64,000 nucleotides of DNA from assembly GCF_020536995.1 (NCBI RefSeq), contig NC_068364.1, positions 42,658,925 through 42,722,924 of the forward strand. Direction: 5' to 3'. Below, piece after piece: positions 22,345 to 37,300 of this stretch. Source of the stretch: Dreissena polymorpha (taxonomy: Eukaryota > Mollusca > Bivalvia > Myida > Dreissenidae). The translations under genes and the position numbers were made by a program. Each line of letters opens with the position of its first letter. The stretch's first letter is position 1. The notes below the pieces were generated by a model. That model worked only from the letters and a program-made list of their open reading frames with translations. It was not told where the DNA came from and ran no database searches.

Positions 22345-25300
22345 CTGCAACATAAATGACAATGTAACTGAATTTTTATACATTTTTTGAAGTTTCAATT
22401 TCATCAATTAATAATTAACTTACCCATAAAACAAAACTCATTGTAATAAATATAAAAAACCTACGATTTTTAATACGAGAATTAATTGTTTGGTTGTATA
22501 ATTAGAAAAACGATATACAAGTTAAAAACAATCCGTGAATGCGGTAAACAAGCGACAAACGTTGGTGTCATTTTTGTATAGTAGTGATTATGTAGGTATA
22601 ACGAAATCAGTAAATTGCGCATTGAACACTCGAACACAATGTTTACAAAGAAACATTTATTGTTATCTAAACCCCTTAACGCTTTGTTTTGACGATCTCA
22701 ATGCGGTTGCCCCAGTTTTGTTCAAGTAGGGCAGCGTCGCAATGATTAGCACCTGGTATCTTTCCATAAAGTACGCACCACGCGCTAAAATAAGGCTTTT
22801 TCCCCTGATAGAACAGCTGAAGTCACACTTTGTTTATATTTTAACGATCACAATTAAAGTAGCAGAGGAAAAAAAGACGGGTATATGTGCAATTATTAAT
22901 GAAATTGTTTTTTTATAAGGACCCAAAACACATCAGTTTTGATGTTGCTCGGTAAAACCGCGGATCCTCTTGTTTACATTTAATGGTAAATGCCTTAGAA
23001 TTTCTCAATTCTATTCACAATTATTTAAAATGACTGACGGACATATCAGCCGATTTGTTTGTGCATATGTTGACAGAGTCTTTCACTCTAAGGTAATTTA
23101 TGATCATAGTACATAAAGTGATTTTTAGAAAATCGACCAAGTATATAGCTTATATGTATATTGCGCCCACTTGTATTTTCGGGGCTCAGTCTAATGCTCA
23201 TATTTATGTTTACTTTTAAGTGCAACTGTGCCAAGTAAGGTGCTTTTCCTATTGTCTGAGTTTTATTTTGTGAAGAACTGATTCCCATACTACCTTCGTC
23301 TCGGTGTCAATATAGTTGTACATGCTACTTCCGGTCTGCGCGTTGTCCTCTGACGCACACGAGTATACGGTTGACAGACGCTGCCGATCTAAGTCACGTG
23401 GTTGCTTTGGCTGGTAGATGTACACCTACGTATGTAGAACCTACTACGATTAAACTAGACAAATTCTATCGGCGAAAATACATCAGGGTGCTGCTATAAA
23501 ATCATAATGGGAAACATGTACAATTTGTTTATACATGTATTATCGAATCATTTACTAAATCCACTGTTTTATGAGTGTTGCAAGTTGTAGTCTATTCATT
23601 ACTCATTGGATGTTCAAGATATAATTGTGGGACAGCAGAACGATTGTAGGCAAATAATCGGGTTTTAACACTGTTTTTGTTTGGTTTTGATCTTTTCCTA
23701 AGAACAAACAATTAGGGTCCAATTTTTTCTCGAAAATTTTTAATAAACATTTACAAATTAAATGCGGCCGATAAAATTAAGTACATGCATGCAAATGTTA
23801 GGAACTCTCGAGTGCTTAAGAACACGTATTTTGTTAAAACCAGATTGGTCCGGATATGCATGTACAATTGTTATCATACATGCCGGTACAAATATTGACT
23901 AAAACATCCTGTTTGCCCCATGTGGCATCGAGAACTACTTGACAGAAAACCGAAACAATACATTATCAATTAGTTAACTTCCTTCTCGTCTGATTAATCA
24001 TGTGCGTAAGAAATTTACATGAATTCAGTTGTTGAAAAATTAGAAAAAGCACGAGAATCCTGAGGATTCTTGCACGCTCGCCCGTTTGGAGCTACGTGTG
24101 ACTACAGGGGAATCAAATGAACTACCGGTAACTTAAATATAAAATGACCAATATAAGATGCTATGTACCAATATCTGCACCTCTGGCTTTTGTGCTACAT
24201 ATAAGTCTATATTAATGATGTGACCCCTTTGGGCGTAGCCAGTTATGACCACAGGGTCGTGATTTGAACAACCTTTGTCCAGGCCCACACTGTCACATAC
24301 CAAATATCAAAGCTCGATCTTTGTGGTTTCAGAGATTATTGTTAAAGTTGTTTTTGCTATATAACTCTCTCTATCTCTCTCTATATATATATCATAGACT
24401 CCACGGCTTTAATCAGCTTCGACACTGATGTAAAGATACTTTGAAGGAGACCACAATGTGACGATACATACAAAATATTACTCCTCTGCACCTTGTATTT
24501 TTGGAGAAGAATGTTATTTTGCTATATAAGTCTAAATTTAACATTTATTTACATGGATCTTGTCAGTTTTAACCTTTGGGCATGATTTTAACTGTGTAGC
24601 GGACCCCTAGATGGCGCTTCATATCAAATATAAAAGACTTTGGCTTTGCAGTTTTACACAAGATATTTTTTATGGGTCACCCTATATACGCTATGCAAAA
24701 CTTGTGAATCGGATGCATTTCAAGTTTAGATCCAATGGACGAGATTTGAACAACCTTTGTAGAGGACCTCTAGATGATGCTACATACAAAACATGAAAGC
24801 CTTTGGCTTTACAGCTTAAGACAATATTTTTTAAAGGCTTTCCATATACAAGTGTTTCTTAACATGGTGACCCCTTTGAACGTTGTCACTTTTAAATCAG
24901 GAACATAACTTGAACAAACTGTGAAGCAACTCTGTTAAGGATGCTACATACCACATAAGAAAGCCTAGGGCTTTACGACAAAAAGATTGTTTGGTTAATG
25001 TTTTCCTTATAAAAGTCATTGTACAAGTGATGACCTCGTGGCGAAGCCAATTTTCACATCAACATACTTTGAAGAAGGGGACCAACATATGATGTGACAT
25101 ACAAAAAGTAAACCTCAGAGATTCGCAATTGATGAGAAAATTTCAGTATTAAAATCCAATTTGGAAATCCCGTGACCTACTCGTGAAATAGATAGGATCA
25201 CTTGAAACAATTTTCATAGATTCCTTCATATTTCTCTTAAGTTTTGTCATGGACGTGACGGACGGACGACGGACATCACGTTACCGAAAGAGCTTATCGT

Positions 25301-28300
25301 AATTACTTTGTGCCCATTTAGCTAATAAAGGTGCTTACAGTACAGACATACTTTGCTAGAAATAAAACACTCTTTCGGAAAATAATGTGCGCATTGGTTA
25401 ATGCATAACGAAATCGAGTGATGATTATGTAGACTCTTTTGGTATATATAGCAGAACAACTAACTGCGCAATGAGTGATACTTATTAAGGTATCGATTAA
25501 CTAAGTCTGACTCGTTACCTGTCAATTAAATGTAGTTGTCTCCGAAGAATACAGTAAATTCTTCAGAAAACCTAGAACCTACATTAGAATAACTATAAAC
25601 GAGACATCACCTCATTGCCTTTCTCGTCCCTTGTGACTTTGTGTTCCATGCCGTCCAGTACCCTCGTTTCCTCTGACCTTTCAAAGTCACCTATAGAGCC
25701 GTTTGAGGTCGTCTCTTTTGATGTGCGCGGACCTCTGAACTTTTCGTCACTGTTTTCGGAGCGTGTCCGACTGGATCTTCTGAGATCATCTAGGCCAATG
25801 CTCTCACCGCTGAATGGAAGAATAAACTATATAACTTGAATATAAACAATATTTTCTGACCGTTATTTTAATAAATCCATTGTAGAAATATCATATCATC
25901 ATTCTATTAATGGTACTTTCTGACATTTGTGAACACGCCCATCCACCAGAACAAAGTCCGAACAAAGTTGTCTGTAGATTAAAGACATTAAGAACAATGA
26001 GGGATAGCTTTTCTAATGTTCTCAACGCATTATCAATCACTATTGAGTTACGCAATTGTTACCGTAATAACTGTGTATGAAAGCATGGAATTGTTAAAGG
26101 GGCCTATTTACAAAGCTACTTATAGATAATTTAGGGAAATTTGTTGAAACCGGTCAAATGCATAAAATGCACAAGTATCTGACAATTTAGTTATCTTAAT
26201 GTTAACTTAAATTAAAAAAAATAAAACAAGTAAATATTGCATAATAACTAAATTACTTTCCATCGATTTGTAACTCATTGTGTTTCTTACAGAAAATTTC
26301 ATCTGAAATGTTCGCATTGAGTTCAACTTAAGTTAAGTCCTTAAGGAGATTTGTGATAACCAGCCCAGACCTTTCATCAGTTTCATTTAAAGTATTCCTC
26401 CTCCTCAGCCTGTAGACCAGACACACGATGGCCACCGCCGCAGCGATGACTATGACCCCGCCCACACTGGCTGCTATGGCAACGATATACGTAGACTCTA
26501 GTTGTAGTTTTTCCACTTTAACTTCGCAATATTTCCCATTAAACACGTGTGTGTCGCTTTCTTTGCAACTGCAATATTGAAACGGTATCAGTGTCAACTT
26601 TTTTATTGATGGAAATGATATTGAAGACATAGTTAAATTTTTCAACGGAGTTGAAACTCTTCATATAAGTGATGTGCCCCTCTCCTTCGTGTGTTGTCAC
26701 TCGCACTATTTATTGTAATACTGATTACGTTGATCAAATTTTCAGTGTTACATTCAGCCATTGAACAGTTTTTCTCCTAATACTGTTTCTTGAGTGTTTT
26801 TTGCTATATTGTTATTATGGCGGACGAATTAATTATACCTCTATGGTGATATCGGCCTGATACAACGGCGCCACATAGATTTATCAAGGAAATGTATAAA
26901 AGTTCGACATAATTCTCGAAATCAACTATAAAGTATGCATTTTCGATCGAAATTAATCATTTAAACAAAAGAAATCAACTGATACAAAAATAAAGTACAT
27001 TTAGACAAAAAAAGACACACAAAGCAGTTAAACTGCATTTTTTTTAATTAACATGCTCGTTATTTACATGCCAACGCCATACCACACATTCATCCCCGCC
27101 GAAATGCATAGTAAAAGCAATAATTTGTATTATTATTTTTAAAATGGTGACGCAGAGATATTTTAAACAGAAGAACGGGTTTCTGTCCTACACTGCAATG
27201 GCATAGCATATACCGGTAGGTATATTATTTATTATCATGAATCATAAAGAGATGGAGTTAGTTGAATAATCTGGTGATACACTATATATGTATTTGTTTT
27301 ATTTATACATTTATAATTCAGATTGGAATGAAAAAGAAAAGACTCACTTGTCGCATGTATTGATAAATATTTATTATCAAATTTGGGTTATTTGACTTGA
27401 ATACTGTCAAGTTGTTCTTGCGCAAGTTAACTCACAAAAATGAAATCGTGGATTTTTTTATAAATGTTGGAGCGGATCCGTGTTTACACTTGCAACCGAA
27501 CTCCGGGATAACCGGTTAATATTCATATACTCAGTCGTATTTCGTATGAGAGTTTTGCAGAGGTACAGTGGAAAAGGTGATGCACACCGATCTCTAAAAA
27601 CCCCAGGGTCGTCTCTTGAACGGAGATTCTCCAGTATTCCTTAACTTAATTTTTTTATTAAAAAGGCTTCTAACGGGCGACGGTCATATGGGTGACAATG
27701 CCGATGCAGCACATTATAGTCTTTTTTTCAACAACGTTCATGTATTTGTAAACAACTAAGATAATATTTAAGATAGTGTAAATGTGTTGGTATATGCGTT
27801 TTGTGCAGTAGTATCACATTGTGATGACTGACATAAGATAACGTTGCAAAAAGTAGCCCTTAATGACATATTATTTTTGCAATTTTACCTGCATACGGTA
27901 GACTGCGTCCTGTGGTCATACACACAGGAACCATGTTCGTTACAATGGACGGCATCGGGCTGACCACACGGATGAAGACAAACTATGTTGCCTAAATTAC
28001 AGTCCATCCGGTATTCTACACCACATGGGTTCTGAACATACTGGCATCCCGAGGTCTGTGAAGCTGGAAAAATGTTGATATAATTTAAAACACCAATTAA
28101 ACGTTGTTAAGTGGTTGGTTTGACAAAGTTTCATACACAAATACACATGTTCTTCTTTATTTCAATCACTTTCACTACATGCAAATCCTTAAAGTTATCT
28201 GCAATACGCAATGGTATCATATCATCGGTATTATTCTGAAGGCGTGTTGACCATGTGGTTTGGGGCTTTGGTATTTCTATGACTTCTTAACATTCTGCGA

Positions 28301-31300
28301 ATTTAGTCCACACAGGTATTAAACCTATAACATATTTTGTTCGTGCGATTTTAATTACACTAATTGTTTCAATTGAATGTCCGATGAAATGCATACTTCA
28401 CGATTGTGTTAATGTATTTAACATGAAGTACACTGTAGCTTTAATATTTGTGATAAGAAATACCTGACATACCATTAAATACTTAACAGCAATATGAATA
28501 CGTCTATTAAACGAAAACCTACCTCGGAGAAAAACGGTTCTGAGTTCTGTCGTATTGATTGTCGCTGTGTAGCTTGTGTTATTTAAAATCACGTTTACAC
28601 TAACTGAACTTATTTTTGTCTCTTCACCTGTAAGGTTAGTGCGTCCTTGAAACACAACCTCGTAGTTACAAACGACACTGCCATTGCTGAAAATAGAAAA
28701 CTCATGTGGAAACTATTTCTTGCTTGGCATATGGTTAAAACAATTAAACTTGCGTGGCAAAATTACTTTAAAAATATATGTCGTGGACAACCATGCTTTT
28801 AATATTCAGCAATACGTACACTTTTGCTTATTACAAATAAAATACATAAGCAATACAAATGTTAAAATATGTTTTATGTGTGCAACGAAATGTTGAAGAA
28901 CATTTCAGAAGATGTCAATTGTTCTATTAACGCAAACACATATCTCTTAATGGACAAGCCTGCCCCTAAAATGGTCCCTATAACAGATTTTGGCATGTAT
29001 TGAAGCTTTTCATCAAATGCTTTATATTGACAAATTTAAACATTTGACCTAAAAATCTCCAGTAAAAAAACAAAGAATACAATTTAAAAAAGGGAAAAAG
29101 TAACCCTCAACAGGGCTCGAACCACTGACCCCTGGTCTCCTTGAGTAAAACGTCTCCCGCCTAGACCACTCGACCATCCATGCTCATGCTTTGAGAGGAT
29201 GTATTTTTGTACCTATATAAGCAATCCACGTAGTTTCCCAAAATATAAGGACAACAACAGAACTTTCCAAATTATTCAATCGTTTCGGGTCGCACGACGC
29301 TTTATAATTTCCAGGTTTTCAAATCGTCAAAAGATGCATATAATAGATATTTAAGAACATGATAAATGGTAAGTATAACTATTTCCTAAAAAAAAATCAT
29401 AACTAAAACGAAAATTTGCGAATCTGAAACAATGTTTTTATTTTTGTCAATTAACCAAAACGTGAAATCTGTTAAACGGCCCCTTTAATCTGTTTCAAGC
29501 TGCCTCATTCTGTGGACGCTTTTCCCCCGGCTCAAATATTACAAGGTGCTAGCGATTTGTCCCTATCTAACATCTGTACACGGAGTTGAATTATGAGTTA
29601 TTGAGGGTAAATTGGTGATCGACACCAGACCGATAATCGTGTCGGTGTTATAGATGCTCGAGTTATAGGTGGGCATTTCTTATTGCAGAATTAATGATTC
29701 GCTTTAATTTGTTAGATTTGCGAGTTATCGATCATCGAGTTAGAGAATTTATACTGTTTATTTAATCTGAATCAGTTTCATAAACTCAAAGAGACAGATT
29801 TTTTATTTCAATTTGCATTTTTTTGTTAAGGCCATTTAATCAAAACCCTTCTGAGACTCACGTAAAATTGTGAACTTTAACGTATTGGAATCCTTCGACA
29901 TCTTTGAATGTGTCTGTCAGCTACAAAAGACATAAATTTCCTGGCGTATATCTTGGTAACAATACATTCCATATTTAATCTTAACAATTATGGACATATT
30001 AGCAAAAAGTAATATAATATATGCATAATATGTACAGTAATGAAGATGTGAACACAATACTTAAATACCGAAAACTATTCCGATTCCGAGATTAAGGGTT
30101 CTGTATCCACTATGTCTTAATTTGATCATTTTCGGCTAAGGTATTACTGAAAAGTTCCCCGGGTACTCTTAAGTACACTACAAATTACTCGGGGTACGGA
30201 AAATACACTAAAAAGTACCCCGGAGTATGGCCGGAAGCCTTTAAGCGTATTTACCCGTGTTACATTGCAGTATACTTAAGAGTACCCGAGGTATTCGTAA
30301 CAAGTACATGAGCCGACAACGAGCAATTAAGCACCACTATGGAAGTATTAAAATGGTCTACTCGTTTGGCATAAAATAATTTTTTCCCAGGGAAGAGGGT
30401 CCAAAGATTTATTCAATAGTCCTTAGGCTTTCGATAAAATCGATCTTAATTAAAGAGATAACAGTTTTAACCGCTTACCGCTTTTTGAAATTTGCTCTTA
30501 TATTCTTTAAATGATGGCGAGCTAGAATTGCTTAATTCGTTCGAGAAGGTGGTATTAAGCCTAACCTGCAGAGGCACTGCAATATTCACTTCCGCTGAAA
30601 ATATCGAACATATACTACATTCGAATCAATGGAGAACACTTTTCTTGTTAAAAAAAGAACTAAAAACAAATACTGATCTAAACATTGAAATTTTTAGTGA
30701 AAATATCAAGTTAGATATAGTTAAAAAAAAGATTACAAATAGACAAACATTAACACTCAAAATTAGATTGCCATTAAATAGTTTTCCAAAGTTAGCGAAT
30801 GTTCAGACCATCCCATTTTTAAATTTCTCAAATTTCTTACTCTTTGAATATACGTATGCACCAGATGCTTGTGTTGTGACACCTGGCACTGTTGTTTTGA
30901 CGCCTTTTGACGTTGTGACGACTGGTACTAGTGTTATGACGACTGGTGCCGGTGTTGAATGTGTTGTGACGACTGGTGCCGGTGTTGTAACGACTGGTGA
31001 ATGTGTTGTGACGACCGGTGCCGGTGTTGTGACGACTGGTGAATGTGTTGTGACGACTGGTGCCGGTGTTTCGACGACTGGTGCCGGTGTTGTGACGACT
31101 TGTGCGGGTGTTGTGACGACTGGTGCGGGTGTTGTGGCGACTTGTGCCGGTGTTTTGACGACTGGTGCGGGTGTTATGGCGAATGGTGCCGATGTTTTGA
31201 CGACTGGTGCGGGTGTTGTGACGAAAGGTGCCTGTGTTGTGACGACTGTTGCCGGTGTTGTGGCTACTGGTGCCGGTGTTGTGATGATATGTGCCGGTGT

Positions 31301-34300
31301 TGTGACGACTGTTGCCGATGTTGTGACGACTGCTGCTGGTGTTGTGATGATATGTGCCGGTGTTGTGACGACTGGTGCCGATGTTGTGACGATTGGTGCC
31401 GGTGTTGTGACGACTGTGGCCGGTGTTGTGACGACTGGTTCCGGTGTTGTGACGATTGATATCGGTGTTGTGAAGACTAGTGCCGTTGTTGTGACGACCG
31501 TTGAAGGTGTTATGACGACTGGTGCCAGTGTTGTGAAGACTGGTGCCGGTGTTGTGACGACTGTTGTCGGTGTTGTGACGACTGTTGCCGGTGATGTGAT
31601 GATATGTGCCGATTTTGTGACGACTGGTGCCGGTGTTGGGACGATTGATACCGGTATTGTGACGACTGGTGCCGGTTTTGTGACGACTGGTGTCGGTTTT
31701 GTGACGACTGGTGCCTGTGTTGTGACGACTGGTGCCTGTGTTGTGACGACTGGTTCCGGTGTTGTGACGACTAGTGCCGGTGTTGTGACAACCGATGCCG
31801 TTGTTGTGACGACGGGTTCTGGTGTCGTGACGACTGGTGCCGGTGTTGTGACAACAAGTGTCGGTGTTGTGACGACTGTTGCCCGTGTTGTAACGACTTG
31901 CGCGGGTGTGGTGACGACAAGTTCCGGCGTTGTGGCGACTGGTGTCGGTGTTGTGACGACTTTCGCCGGTGTTGTGACGTCTGGTGCGGTTGTTGTGACG
32001 ACTGGTGCCGGTGTTTTGACGACTGGTGCCTGTGTTGTGACGACTGGTGCCTGTGTTGTGACGACTGGTTCCGGTGTTGTGACGACTAGTGCCGGTGTTG
32101 TGACAACCGATGCCGTTGTTGTGACGACTGGTTCTGGTGGTGTGACGACTGGTGCCGGTGTTGTGACAACAAGTGTCGGTGTTGTGACGACTGTTGCCCG
32201 TGTGGTAACGACTTCCGCGGGTGTGGTGACGACAAGTGTCGGTGTTGTGGCGACTTGTGTCGGTGTTGTGACGACTTTCGGCGGTGTTGTGACGTCTGGT
32301 GCGGGTGTTGTGACGACTGGTGCCGGTGTTTTTAGGACAAGAGAGGGTGTTGTGACGACTGGTGCCTGTGTTGTGACGACTTGTAAGGTTGTTGTATCGA
32401 CTGGTGCCGATGATGTGACGACTGGTGCCGGTGTTGTGATGACTGGTAACGGTGTTGTGACAACTGTAGCCCGTGTTGTGACGATTGAAGCAGCTGTTTT
32501 GACGGCTGGTGTTGGTGTTGTGACGACTGTTGCCGGTGTTGTGACGACTGGTGCCGATGTTGTGACGACTGGTGTGGGTGTAATGACGACTGATGCCAGT
32601 GTTGTGACTACAGGTGCGGGTGTTGTGACGACTTGTGCCGGTGTTGTGACGACTGGTGCGGATGTTGTGACGATTGGTTCCTGTATTGTCACGACTGGTG
32701 CCTGTGTTTTGACGACTGGTGCCAGTGTTGTGACGACTTCTGCTGGTGTTTTGGCGACCGGTGCCGGAGTTGTGACGATTGGTGCCGGTGATGTGACGAC
32801 TGGTGCGAGAGTTGTGACGATTGATTGCGGTGTTGTGACGACTGGTGACGATGTGGTAACGATTGGTGCCTGTGTTGTGACGACAGGTGAGGGTGTTGTG
32901 ACGACTTGAGCCGGAGTTGTGACGACTTCTGACGGTGTTGTGGCGACCGGTGCCGGTGTTGTGACGACTGGTGCCGGTGTTGTGGTGATATGTGCCGGTG
33001 TTGTGACGACTGGGGCCGATGTTCTGACGATTGATTCCGATGTTGTGACGATTGTTGTCGGTGTTGTGACGACTGGTGCCGGTGTTGTGATGATATGTGC
33101 CGGTGTTGTGACGACTGGTGCCGATGTTGGGACAATTGAAACCGGTGTTGTGATGACTGGTGCCGATTTTGTGACAACTGTTGTCGGTGTTCTGACGACT
33201 GGTGCGGGTGTTGTGACGACTGATGTGGTTGTAATGAAGACTGATGCCAGTGTTGTGACTACAGGTGCGGGTGTTGTGACGACTTGTGCCGGTGTTGTGA
33301 CGACTGGTGCGGGTGTTGTGACGATTGATACCGGTGTTGTGACGACTGGTGCCGTTGTTGTGACGACCGGTGTCGGAGTTATGACGACTGTTGCGGGTGT
33401 TGTGACGACTGGTGCCAGTGTTGTGACGACTGGTGCCGTTGTTGTGACGACTGTTGCCGGTGTTGTGACGATTGGTGCCGGTGTTGTGATGATATGTGCC
33501 GTAGTTGTGACGACTGGTGCCGGTGTTGGGACGATTGATACCGGTGTTGTGACGACTGGTGCCGGTTTTGTTACGACTGCTGTCGGTGTTGTGACGACTG
33601 GTGCCTGTGTTGTGACGACTGGTGGCTGTGTTATGACGACTGGTTCCGATGTTGTGACGACTAGTGCCGATGTTGTGACGACCGATGCCGGTGTTGTGAC
33701 GACTGGTGCTGGTGTTGTGACAATTGGTGCCGGTTTTGTGACGACTGTTGCCGGTGTTGTGACTACTGGTGCCGGTGTTGTGATGATATGTGCCGGTGTT
33801 GTGACGACTGGAGCCGATGTTGTGACGATTGGTGCCGGTGTTGTGACGACTGTGGCCGGTGTTGTGACGATTGATTCCGGTGTTTTGACGACTGGTGCTG
33901 GTGTTGTGACGATTGGTACCGGTGTTGTGACGACTGTTGCCGGTGTTGTGACTACTGGTGCCGGTGTTGTGATGATATGTGCCGGTGTTGTGACGACTGG
34001 TGCCAATGTTGTGACGATTGTTGCCGGTGTTGTGACGACTGTGGCCGGTGTTGTGAAGACTGGTGCCGGTGTTGTGATGATAAGTGCCGATGTTGTGACG
34101 ACTGGTGCCGGTGTTGTGACGATTGATACCGGTGTTGTGAAGACTAGTTTCGTTGTTGTGACGACCGTTGAAGGTGTTATGACGACTGGTGCCAGTGTTG
34201 TGAAGACTTGTGCCGGTTTTGTTACGACTGCTGTCGGTGTTGTGACGACTGGTGCTTGTGTTGTGACGACTGGTGGCTGTGTTGTGACGACTGGTTCCGA

Positions 34301-37300
34301 TGTTGTGACGACTAGTGCCGATGTTGTGACGACCGATGCCGGTGTTATGACGACTGGTGCTGGTGTTGTGACAATTGGTGCCGGTGTTGTGACGACTGTT
34401 GCCGGTGTTGTGACTACTGGTGCCGGTGTTGTGATGATATGTGCCGGTGTTGTGACGACTGGTGCCGATGTTGTGACGATTGGTGCCGGTGTTGTGACGA
34501 CTGTGGCCGGTGTTGTGACGACTGGTGCCGGTGTTGTGATGATATGTGCCGGTGTTGTGACGACTGATGCCGGTGTTGTGACGATTGATTCCGGTGTTTT
34601 GACGACTGGTGCTGGTGTTGTGACGATTGGTACCGGTGTTGTGACGACTGTTGCCGGTGTTGTGATGATATATGCCGATTTTGTGACGACTGGTGCCGGT
34701 GTTGGGACGATTGATACCGGTGTTGTGACGACTGGTGCCGGTTTTGTGACGACTGGTGTCGGTGTTGTGAGGACTGGTGCCTGTGTTGTGACGACTGGTG
34801 CCTGTGTTGTGACGACTGGTTCCGGTGTTGTGACGACTAGTGCCGGTGTTGTGACAACCGATGCCGTTGTTGTGACGACGGGTTCTGGTGTTGTGACGAC
34901 TTGTGCCGGTGTTGTGAAAACAAGTGTCGGTGTTGTGACGACTGTTGCCCGTGTTGTAACGACTTGTGCGGGTGTGGTGACGACAAGTTCCTGTGTAGTG
35001 GCGACTGGTGTCGGTTTTGTGACGACTTTCGCCGTTGTTGTGACGTCTGGTGCGGGTGTTGTGACGACTGGTGCCGGTGTTTTGACGACTGGTGCGGGTG
35101 TTGTGACGACTGGGGCCTGTGTTGTGACGACTTGTATGGTTGTTGTATCGACTGGTGCCGATGATGTGACGACTGGTGCCGGTGTTGTGATGACTGGTAC
35201 CGGTGTTGTGACGACTGAAGCAGCTGTTGCGACGACTGGTGTCGGCGTTGTGACGACTGTTGCCGGTGTTGTGACGACTGGCGCCGATGTTGTTACGACT
35301 GGAGTGGGTGTAATGACGACTGATGCCAGTGTTGTGACTACAGGTGCGGGTGTTGTGACGACTTGTGCCGGTTTTGTGACGACTGGTGCGGATGTTGTGA
35401 CGATTGTTTCCTGTGTTGTCACGACTGGTGCCGGTGTGGTGACGATTGGTGCCTGTGTTGTGACGACAGGTGCCTGTGTTTTGACGACTGGTGCCAGTGT
35501 TGTGACGACTTCTGCCGGTGTTGTGACGATTGGTGCCGGTGATGTGACAACTGGTGCCGGTGATGTGACGACTGGTGCCAGTGTTCTGCCGACTGGTGCG
35601 AGTATTGTGACGATTGGTTGCGGTGTTGTGACGACTGGTGACGGTGTGGTAACGATTGGTGCCTGTGTTGTGACGACAGGGGCGGGTTTTGTGACGACTG
35701 GTGCCGGTGTTGTGACGACTTCTGACGGTGTTGTGGCGATCGGTGCCGGAGTTGTGACGATGGGTGCCGGTGTTGTGACGACTGGTTCCGGTGTTGTGGT
35801 GATATGTGCCTGTGTTGTGACGACTGGGGCAGATGTTCTGACGATTGTTGCCGGTGTTGTGACGACTGTTGTTGGTGTTGTGACGACTGGTGCCGGTGTT
35901 GTGATAATATGTGCCGGTGTTGTGACGACTGGTGCCGATGTTGGGACGATTGATACCGGTGTTGTGATTACTGGTGTCGATTTTGCGACAACTGGTGTCG
36001 GTGTTCTGACGACTGGTGCGGGTGTTGTGACGACTGATGTGGTTGTAATGAAGACTGATTCCAATGTTGTGACGACAGGTGCGTGTGTTGTGACGTCTTG
36101 TGCTGGTGTTTTGACGACTGGTGCGGGTGTTGTGACGATTGATACCGGTGTTGTGACGACTGGTGCCGTTGTTGTGAAGACCGGTGTCGGAGTTATGACG
36201 ACTGTTGCGGGTGTTGTGACGACTGGTGCCTGTGCTGTGACGACTTGCAAGGTTGTTGCATCGACTGGTGCCGATGATTTGACGACTGGTGCCGGTGTTG
36301 TGATGACTGGTACCGGTGTTTTGACAACTGTAGCCCGTGTTGTGACGACTGAAGCAGCTGTTGTGACGACTGGTGTCGGTGTTGTGACGACTGTTGCCGG
36401 TGTTGTGACGACTGGTGCCGATGTTGAGAAGACTGCTGTGGGTGTAATGACGACTGATGTCAGTGTTGTGACTACAGGTGCGGGTGTTGTGACGACTTTT
36501 GCCGGTGTTGTGACGACTGGTGCGGATGTTGTGACGATTGGTTCCTGTGTTGTCACGACTGGTGCCGGAGTGGTGACGATTGGTGCCCATGATGTGGCGA
36601 CTGTAGCAGCTGTTGTGACGACTGGTGTTGGTGTTGTGACGACTGTGTCCGGTGTTGTGACGACTGGTGCCGGTGTTGTGACGGTTGGTGTGGGTGTAAT
36701 GACGACTGATGCCAGTATTGTGACTACAGGTGCGGGTGTTGTGACGACTTGTTCCGGTGTTGTGATGACTGGTGTGGGTGTTGTGACGATTGGTTCCGAT
36801 GTTGTCACGAAGGTTGCCGGCGTGGTGAAGATTGGTGCCTGTGTTGTGACGACTGGTGCATGTGTTGTGAAGACTGGTGCCGGTGTTGTGACGACTTCTG
36901 CCGGTGTTGTGGCGACCGGTGCCGGAGTTTTGACGATTGGTGCCGGTGTTGTGACGACTGGTGCCGGTGTTGTGATGATATATGCCGGTGTTGTGACGAC
37001 TGATGCCGATGTTGTGACGATTGATGCCGGTGTTGTGACGACTGCTTCCGATGTTGTGATGACTGGTGCCGGTGTTGTGATGAAATCTGCCGGTGTTGTG
37101 ACGACTGGTGCCGGTGTGGTGACGATTGATACCGGTGATGTTCCGACTTCTGCCGTTCTTGTGACGACCGTTGTCGGTGTTATGACGACTGTTGCGGGTG
37201 TAGTGACGACTGGTGCTAGTGTTGTGACGATTTGAGCCGATGTTGTGTCGACTGTTGCCGGTGTTGTGACGACTGATACCGGTGTTGTGATGCTATTTGC

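Noticed and set aside
25593-25610. Simple stop of the mucin tail at VMSRL as the main C terminus
   Set aside because: All three copies have exactly 199 bp up to a good donor and share two further in-phase exons, while the read-through stops are at different places. Kept only as a possible retained-intron form.
30837-36590. Minus-strand 1,917-codon frame HNTGTSR and frames of SSQHRHQ or CCDDWCR type
   Set aside because: Other readings of the same 21-bp unit. None joins the SEA exon in phase.
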